From positions 310,001 through 374,000 of the forward strand of contig JAQOOI010000080.1 of the NCBI GenBank assembly GCA_028554645.1: 64,000 nucleotides of DNA. The letters run 5' to 3'. The stretch comes from Omphalotus guepiniiformis. Taxonomy: Eukaryota > Basidiomycota > Agaricomycetes > Agaricales > Omphalotaceae. Positions 57,501-64,000 of this stretch are shown one piece after another. How positions within the stretch are numbered: the stretch's first letter is position 1; each line of letters begins with the position of its first letter. Both the position numbers and the translations under genes were made by a program. The notes below the pieces were generated by a model. That model was not told the origin of the DNA, searched no databases, and saw only the letters and a program-made list of their open reading frames with translations.

Positions 57501-57785
57501 GACAGTAGTTCTCATCAGCTAGCAGTAGTTGGCAGTAGCTCTCACCAGCTAGGAGTAGCTGGCTCATCAGCTGACACCACCTAGCAGCAGCTCAAATCAT
57601 CTTGTATTAGCTGGGAGCAGCTGAGAGTAGCTATGGCATCAGAGAGCAGCTGGCATCAGCTAGCCACAGGTCAAATCATCTGGCAGCAGCTGACAATAGC
57701 TAGGAGCAGCTGGGAGCAGCTAGCATCAGCTGGGAGCAGCTGGCATCAGCTAATATCAGCTGGGAGTAGTTGTAACACTAGCTGG
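54568..57785 (+). repeat. left arm of the giant palindrome (terminal inverted repeat)
   Basis: Pairs with 59690-62907 on the opposite strand. By eye the match is close to perfect over all spots compared, including the junction of the AT-rich and CAGCT-rich zones. A few single-base differences lie near the tip (54579, and ATGACATT against ATGGCATT). It contains no gene; the 61-codon frame at 54650-54835 is Lys/Phe-rich and has no recognisable domain. Confidence 0.85.
54990..56580. repeat. AT-rich degenerate repeats in the left arm (mirrored at about 60895-62485)
   Basis: The phrases 'AGAGAAGTATTGATATTG', 'AATTATCATAGTTTCAGAGA', 'TTAGTTTGCATAATTCCA' and 'TTTACATAGTATCA' recur in varying order every 60-130 bases. 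Unit borders are blurred by substitutions and indels, so this looks like an old amplified satellite. The mirrored copy in the right arm keeps the same errors, so the arm was duplicated as a whole after these differences had built up. Confidence 0.75.
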
Positions 57786-58260
57786 GAGCAGCAGCTCAAA
57801 TCATCTTGTATTAGCTGGGAGCAGCTGAGAGTAGCTATGGCATCAGAGAGCAGCTGGCATGAGCTAGCCACAGCTCAAACCATCTGGCAGCAGCTGACAA
57901 TAGCTAGCAGCAGCTGGGAGCAGCTGGCACCAGCTAGCATCAGCTCAAATCATCCAGCAGCAGCTGACATCAGCTGAAACCAGCTAGCAGGAGTGGCACA
58001 CATTAGCTGGCATTAGCTAGCATCAGCTTGTATCAGCTGGGAGCAGCTAGCATTAGCTAGCATCAGCTTGGAGCAGCTGATATCAGCTGGGAGTAGTTGT
58101 TACACTAGCTGGGAGCAGCTGGGAGCAGCTAGCATTAGCTAGCATCAGCTGGGAGCAGCTGATATCAGCTAGGAGTAGCTGTTACACTGGCTAGGAGCAG
58201 CTGGCATCATCTTTTAGTAGCTGGGAGCTGCTCACAGCATCTATCAGCAGCTCACATCCT
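56581..58260. repeat. CAGCT-based ten-base tandem repeats (left side of the hairpin)
   Basis: The basic unit is close to AGCTGGCATC or AGCTAGCAGC, ten bases long, with many point variants (AGCTGACATC, AGCTCAAATC, AGCTGGGAGC). Most units carry AGCT and many carry the palindromes CAGCTG or GCTAGC. The run continues for about 1.7 kb. Frames through it give repetitive Trp/Gln/Leu/Ser peptides that are a by-product of the repeat. Confidence 0.85.
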
Positions 58261-58555
58261 GTAATAGCAGCTGGTTCTATCATCTAATGACACCCAGCTA
58301 GCACCATGGCAGCTGGGATTAACTAGCATCATTTAGCATCATCTACTCCCACTATCCAGCAACTCCCAGCAGCAGCCTGCATCATTTAGCAGCAGCTGAC
58401 AGAAGCTTACATCATATAGCTGAGATTAGCTGCTAACAGCTTCTAGCATCAGCTAGTATCATCTAGCACTCTAGCATCATCCAGTGGCAGCTTGCATCAT
58501 CTACCAGCGGATTGCATTATCTAACATATACACTATAACTGGGCCAATCCTAGTG
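58261..58555. other. non-mirrored centre of the palindrome
   Basis: Here the repeat changes orientation: units read CAGCT(A/G)GCATC on the left and GATGC(T/C)AGCTG on the right. The centre itself (CATCTAATGACACCCAGCTA, TCTAACATATACACTATAAC and TGGGCCAATCC) is less repetitive. The geometric middle of the element (58737/58738) lies to the right of this switch, so the right arm carries several hundred extra bases of repeat. Confidence 0.6.
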
Positions 58556-60895
58556 TCACAACTACTCCCAGCTGGTGTCAGCTGATGTTAGCTGCTGCCA
58601 GATGATTTGAGCTGATGCTAGCTGATACCAGCTGATGCCAGCTGCTCCCAGCTGCTCCTAGCTGATCCTAGCTAATGCTAGCTTCTCCCAGCTGATGCAA
58701 GCTGGTGTCAGCTGATGTTAGCTGCTACCAGATGATTTGAGCTGGTGCTAGCTGATATCAGCTGCTCCCAGCTAGTGTCACCACTACTCCCAGCTGATGC
58801 TAGCTAATTGTAGCTGCTCCCAGCTGATGTTAGCTGCTGCCACATGATTTGAGCTGATGCTAGCTGATACCAGTTGATGCCAGCTAGTGTCACAACTACT
58901 CCCAGCTGATATTAGCTGCTGCAAGCTGATGCCAGCTGCCTAATGCTAGCTCCTGATGCAAGCTGATATCAGCTGCTCCCAGCTGATGCCAGCTAATGCT
59001 AGCTGCTCCCAGCTGATGCAAGTTGGTGTCAGCTGATATTAGCTGCTACCAGATGATTTGAGCTGGTGCTAGCTGATTTCAGCTGCTCCCAGCTAGTGTC
59101 ACCACTACTCCCAGCTGATATTAGCTGATACCAGCTGCTCCCAGCTGCTCCCAGCTGATGCTAGCTAATGCTAGCTGCTCCCAGCAAGCTGGTGTCAGCT
59201 GATGTTAGCTGCTGCCACATGATTTGAGCTGATGCTAGCTGATACCAGTTGATGCCAGCTAGTGTCACAACTACTCCCAGCTGATATTAGCTGCTGCAAG
59301 CTGATGCCAGCTGCTTCCAGCTGGTGCTAGCTAATGCTAGCTGCTGATGCAAGCTGATACCAGCTGCTCCCAGCTGATGCCAGCTAATGCTAGCTGCTCC
59401 CAGCTGATGCAAGTTGGTGTCAGCTGATATTAGCTGCTGCCAGATGATTTGAGCTGGTCCTAGCTGATACCAGCTGCTCCCAGCTAGTGTCACAACTACT
59501 CCCAGCTGATATTAGCTGCTGCAAGCTGATGCTAGCTGCTCCCAGCTGATGCTAGCTAATGGTAGCTGCTCCCAGCTGATGCAAGCTGGTGTCAGCTGGT
59601 GTCAGCTGATGCTAGCTAATGCTAGCTGCTGATGCAAGCTGATGCCATCCCAGCTAGTGTCAGCTGCTCCCAGCTAGTGTCAGCTGCTCCCAGCTAGTGT
59701 TACAACTACTCCCAGCTGATATTAGCTGATGCCAGCTGCTCCCAGCTGATGCTAGCTGCTCCCAGCTGCTCCTAGCTATTGTCAGCTGCTGCCAGATGAT
59801 TTGACCTGTGGCTAGCTGATGCCAGCTGCTCTCTGATGCCATAGCTACTCTCAGCTGCTCCCAGCTAATACAAGATGATTTGAGCTGCTGCTAGGTGGTG
59901 TCAGCTGATGAGCCAGCTACTCCTAGCTGGTGAGAGCTACTGCCAACTACTGCTAGCTGATGAGAACTACTGTCAACTACAGCTAGCTGATGACAGCTAG
60001 CTGATGACAGCTACTGCCAGCTGATGCCAGCTGATGCCAGCTGCTGCCAGGTGATTTAAGCTGATGTCAGCTGCTGCCAGATGATTTGAGCTGATGTTAG
60101 CTGCTACTAGCTGATGCCAGCTGCTGCCAGACCACATCAGCTGAGGTGCACTGCTCCTAGCTCTTGCTAGCTAGTGTCAGCTGGTGCCAGCTAATGTGCA
60201 CTGCTCCTAGCTCCTGCTAGCAGGTATCAGTTGATGCCAGCTGATATGCACAGCTTGTAGCTTCTGCTTGCAGGTGTCAGCTAATGTCAGCTGCTGCTAG
60301 ATGATTTGAGCTGATGTTAGCTGCTGCTAGCTAATGCCACCTGCTGCCACATGACATTAGCTGATGTGCACTGCTCCTAGCTTCTGCTACCTGATGTCAG
60401 CTGAGGCCAGCTGCTGCCAGACAATTTGAGCTGATGTCAGCTGATGTCATCTAATGTCAGCTGGTGCTATATGATATGAGCTGCTGATAGATACTGTGAG
60501 CTGCTGCTATATGATATGAGCTGCTAATAGATACTGTTAGCTGCTGCTAGCTCATGCCAGCTGCTGCTTGTTGCTCCTAGCCAGTCTCAGCCAATGTCAG
60601 CTGCTGCTAGATGATTTGAGCTGCTGCTAGCTGCTCTCACCTGATGCCAGCTAATGCTAGCTGATGTCCACTGATGTCAGCTGCTGGTGCTAGTTGGTGC
60701 CAGCTGGTATCAGCTAATGCTAGCTGCTCCCAGGTCCTGCCAGCTGGTGTCAGCTGATGTCAGCTCCTGACAGATGCTGATAGCTGCTGCTAGCTAATGC
60801 CAGCTACTGATAGGTGGTGCTAGCTGATGCCAGCTACTGATAGGTGGTGCTAGCTGATGCCAGCTGATGCTAGATATTGCTAGATGATGCTACCT
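58556..60895. repeat. CAGCT-based ten-base tandem repeats, opposite orientation (right side of the hairpin)
   Basis: Same decamer family as 56581-58260 but inverted (GATGCTAGCT, GCTCCCAGCT). Its inner part (58556 to about 59690) holds larger duplicated blocks, for example a segment with 'GCTGATATTAGCTGCTGCAAGCTGATG' repeated at about 58910, 59280 and 59510, so local amplification continued here after the arms formed. Confidence 0.75.
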
Positions 60896-62907
60896 CCCTG
60901 GAATTGTGATAATTCAATATCAATACTTCTCTGACACTACAATAACACTATGTAAATAACATATCCATAATTTTCTTGAACTATGGTAACACTATGTAGA
61001 TCACATTTCACTACTTCTCTGACACTATTATCATTCAATGTTAATACTTTTCTGAAAGTATAGTAATACTATGGAAACAACTTTCAAATAGTATCTTAAA
61101 ATTATGCAATCTAATATTCAATACTTCACTGGAACTATGGTAATTCAATATCAATATCTTTATTGACTTATGCTGGTACTATGTAGACTGCATATTAATA
61201 CTTCTGTGATGTTATGCAAACTGATATTGAATATTATTCTGGACTTGTGAAAATCCAATATTAATACTTCCCTAAAATTATGGTGATTTTACAGAAATCA
61301 CTTTTGAATATATATCTGAAACTATGCAAACTATTATTCTTTCTTGAAACCATTACAATTTATTATCAATATTTCTCTGAAATTATGATAATACTATGGT
61401 TTTACTTGTGAGTATATCTCTGGAACTAGGCAAACTAATATACTTCTCTGAACTGTGATATTAAGACATGATGACATTATGTAGACCACATATTAATACT
61501 TCTGTGGAATTATGCAAACTAATAATTAATACTTCTCTGAAAGTGTGAAAATGGAAGAATCACATACTAACACTTCTCCAGATTTATGTTGATACTGTGT
61601 AAACCACTTCTATATGTATCTCTGGAGTTATCAAATTAACATTCAATTCTTTTCTAAAATTATCATAATCCAGTATCAAGGTTTTTCTGAAAATACTAAT
61701 ACTATGTATAATACAACCTTTGAGTAACTGAAACTATACAAATCAACCTTCAATATTTCTCTGAAACAATGCTGATTTTATTTGAATACTTCCCTAAAAT
61801 TATTGTAAATCTATGGAAACCACTAGGACTATGTAAACTATCATCTAATACCTCTCTGAAAATATGATAATTCAATAATACTACTTCTCTGGAAGTATAG
61901 TGGCAGTATATGGAATATACTTCAGTACTTCTCTAGATTTATTTTTATTCTATGCTACTTTTATATGTATCTCTAGAGTTATCATACTAACATTCAATTC
62001 TTCTCTAAAACTATCATAATCCAGTATCAAGATCTTTCTGGAAATACTAATACTATGTATAATACAACCTTTGAATGGATCACTGAAACTGTACAAATCA
62101 ACTTTCAATATTTCTCTAAAACAATCATAATGCCAATTATCATTAATACTTTTCTAAATTCATAGTAATTCTATGGATTAAATTTGAATATATTTCTGAA
62201 ACTATGTAAACCATCATTAAATACTTCTCTCTAGAGGTATGATAACAGTATGTGAATTACAAATCAATACTTTATCAGATTTATGTTGATACCATGTAAA
62301 CCACTTTTCAATGTATCTGTGGAATTATGCAAACTAACATTTAATATTTCTCTGAAAGTATTATAATCTAATATCAATACTTTCATGAGAATTTCATGAG
62401 AATATGATGATACTATGTATATTACTTATATATAGATTCCTGAAACTATGCAAATGAATTTTCAATACTTCCCTAGAAACTGAAATGATATTTATTGTTT
62501 AGATCAGTATAGAATTACATGTGTTTTTTATTATTCTATTAGATTGTTCCTGGAGATATCTTGACTGTAAGGCATATGCAGTGCAAGAGATATATACTCC
62601 CATATGTATAGTGTAAATCCAGTATATAGCCAAAGAAATTTATAATAATATTTTTTTAAAATAAGACTTCCATAATTCTTGGTGGACTAATGGAAGACTT
62701 ACATTGTGACAATTTGTCACACTCTCAAGATACCATACTACCCTCTGGAACTTACTGTAGAAGTATGGTAGATATATTATAACTCTAAGAAATTTTTTTT
62801 TAAATAAGTTTTTGATAAATCTCAAGACTTACATTAATAATTCTCAAAATATTATCAGCATATTTCTCACATAATGCCATGGGAACTATGCTTTACCGGG
62901 CCCAGTG
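59690..62907 (-). repeat. right arm of the giant palindrome (terminal inverted repeat)
   Basis: Reverse complement of 54568-57785, reaching the CAGTG tip at 62903-62907. The AT-rich zone occupies about 60895-62485 and the tip unique region 62486-62907. The complement of the left 61-codon frame is at 62640-62825. See the element entry for interpretation. Confidence 0.85.
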
Positions 62908-62910
62908 TTA

Positions 62911-63594
62911 AAGGTGTCTGGTTCATTTGGGGGCACAATACGTTCAAAGATGATGTTGTGAGAGATGGTGAGCGACAAAAGGGAGAGGTAAGCGACTGTA
63001 AAGAGCGTACTCGCCGTGGAATGTTACTTCCCTTAAATCCCTGGGGTACGCTTCTCCTCCTTCAACTTGGGTGCATATATGCGCCCATTCCTAGAGATTC
63101 GACAGCCTGCATCGTCGTACTGTTAGACGCGTCGTCTACATTCCGTTCGTCCTCATTTCGATGATCCATCCAATCATTCTGGTTCTAACCGCTGGAATAT
63201 CTTGAAAAGAGTCGAAAATTTCCAGGTTTCCTCGTATTCGAAGGTCTTGATCGCAATGAGAGACGCAGTCGGGGAGGGTTCAGTTATAGTTTCGTTCTTG
63301 ATACGTTCAAATCGTTGCAGTATCCTCTCGTTCTGTTCCATCATTCCGGCATTGCTTTCGAGTTTGCGGCCTATAGACTCTTGAAGATCCTGTTATTTTC
63401 TCCTGAGATGTGTGTAGCGTGACCTATCTCCTCCCTTCAGCAAAGACCCCGTGGTATGGATGGTCGCATGAGAAAGAAAAGAACTTGAGCAACGTCGACG
63501 GTGGTGAAGAACCAGAAAAGGCGGAGGCAAAACGCGTGTGCCAGATTTGGCCTGTTTGCGACTATCCTCCACCGTGTTCGTTCAGCATTCAAGC
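62911..63594 (-). other. flank of the palindrome with a possible minus-strand terminal exon at 63174-63389
   Basis: On the minus strand an acceptor AATAACAG at about 63390-63397 is followed by 71 open codons: DLQESIGRKLESNAGMMEQN, ERILQRFERIKNETIT, then TASLIAIKTFEYEETW and KIFQRLEPE, with the stop at 63174-63176. The first half is strongly helical and coiled-coil-like. No upstream exon is found before the next gene, so it may be a remnant of a gene cut by rearrangement. The right end of this stretch is the promoter of family copy G. Confidence 0.25.
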
Positions 63595-64000
63595 ATGTCC
63601 AAGATCACCGAAAGCGATTATCCAGAACTTCTTCTCGAACCAGAAGAAATAGCTATGTTCAATAATTTCAGTTCAGGCTTGCAAGACGCCACTCTCGAAG
63701 AATGGAAGGTGAGCGAGCGCTAGCGTTGGTCTTCAACCACTTTCAAGTCGCAAGATTTCATTGACCCAATTTCATAGGAATCAAGACCTTTTCTTAAACA
63801 ATTTCCAATGACAACTCTCCCAGCGGACTTGACTATTCTCGAAGATGAGCTTCCGAAAGTCCGATGTTACTACGGCTGGATCACTTCTTACAAGGATCTC
63901 TGCGACGTTGCTGTGGAACACTACCCTGAGACGGTTGCTCGTACTATGGACGGGTCACCAAGCCCTGTTTCCACAGGTGTAATCGTCACTAGAACCCTCG
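63595..64000 (+). CDS. expanded two-exon family, copy G (partial, runs off the window)
   Basis: Start ATG at 63595-63597 in the conserved context TTCA(A)GCATGTCCAAGATC. Exon 1 is MSKITESDYPELLLEPEEIA to ATLEEWK with donor GTGAGC; the intron ends TTTCATAG. Exon 2 begins ESRPFLKQFPMTTLPADLTI and continues CYYGWITSYKDLCDVAVEHY, PETVARTMDGSPSPVSTGV and IVTRTL to the window edge. It begins exon 2 with ES, like copy A, instead of the QM of copies C-F, and shares 'LC' and 'YPE' with copy E, so it may be a link between the subgroups. No defect is visible in the part present. Confidence 0.8.

Larger units (their letters stand above)
54568..62907. mobile_element. giant palindromic (foldback/hairpin) DNA element, 8,340 bases, CACTG ends and TTA target duplication
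   Basis: The left end CACTGGGCCCGATAAAGCAT is matched by the reverse complement of the right end, CACTGGGCCCGGTAAAGCAT. A TTA triplet borders both sides (54565-54567 and 62908-62910). CACTR-type ends with a 3-base duplication are the hallmark of the CACTA/EnSpm (CMC) group of DNA transposons. The arms mirror each other at equal distance from the ends: a 61-codon frame at 54650-54835 reappears as the complement at 62640-62825, and one at 57633 reappears ending at 59842. That gives at least about 3.2 kb of near-identical arms. Inside, AT-rich degenerate repeats give way to a CAGCT-based ten-base repeat, then a short non-mirrored middle. No transposase is seen, so the element is non-autonomous. 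Confidence 0.85.

Noticed and set aside
57633..57977. Open frame rich in Trp/Gln/Leu/Ser (and its mirror at 59660-59842, and 59287-59493)
   Set aside because: It is the translation of the ten-base CAGCT repeat; the same frame appears mirrored in the other arm and has no non-repetitive content.
56581..60895. CRISPR-like array
   Set aside because: Units are ten-base tandem repeats without unique spacers, in a eukaryotic genome.
54568..62907. Palindrome as a missed-adapter or assembly artefact
   Set aside because: It has distinct unique flanks, transposon-like tips, a matching TTA on each side and an asymmetric centre, which a simple read fold-back would not give. Long-read confirmation would still be worthwhile.
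1..64000. tRNA or rRNA genes
   Set aside because: I looked for A/B-box and cloverleaf patterns in the intergenic stretches and saw none convincing; a covariance-model scan would be decisive.

Overview
The window looks like nuclear DNA of a filamentous basidiomycete, most likely an Agaricomycete. The genes are cut by many 45-70 nt introns with GT..AG ends. Their products fit that group: DUF6534-type membrane proteins, several microsomal P450s, an F-box/LRR-like protein, a Ric8-type exchange factor and a PD-(D/E)XK-like family member. No species is named because nothing in the sequence fixes it.

Positions 1-46165 are mostly ordinary gene space. In order: the 3' part of an alpha/beta-hydrolase; a DUF6534-like membrane protein; gamma-glutamyltranspeptidase (minus); two P450s; a long proline/serine-rich disordered protein; an F-box protein (minus); a HyuA-HyuB (hydantoinase/oxoprolinase) fusion; a repeat-rich stretch; class II fructose-bisphosphate aldolase with 12-nt and 6-nt micro-exons; Ric8; a DEDD-type 3'-5' exonuclease with an RGG tail; an HpcH/HpaI-type aldolase (minus); a third P450; and a TatD-family hydrolase (minus).

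From 26 kb on, this is overlaid by an expanded family of two-exon genes, about 190 codons, that I cannot assign to a known family. There are seven copies: 26179-26835 (-), 29787-30408 (-, broken), 39503-40154 (-), 46338-46991 (+), 47566-48195 (+, start lost), 50553-51185 (+) and 63595-end (+). Two of them sit in inverted segmental duplicates more than 1 kb long.

From 51.8 to 62.9 kb the window is mobile or decayed DNA. It holds a frameshifted actin pseudogene, a 1.5-kb TA-flanked inverted-repeat element (Tc1/mariner type by its ends) carrying a nested 453-bp solo LTR, and an 8,340-bp giant palindrome (54568-62907). The palindrome has CACTG...CAGTG ends and a 3-bp TTA target duplication. Its two arms match for at least 3.2 kb and are built of AT-rich degenerate repeats plus roughly 1.7-2.3 kb of a ten-base CAGCT-based repeat. 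It has no credible gene, so it appears to be a non-autonomous foldback or hairpin DNA transposon, and it is the most unusual thing here.

Links between genes are few. Gamma-glutamyltranspeptidase and the HyuA-HyuB fusion both belong to families that can act in gamma-glutamyl/5-oxoproline metabolism, but they are 14 kb apart. The three P450s and the hydrolases could be accessory metabolism, but no backbone synthase is present, so no biosynthetic cluster is claimed.
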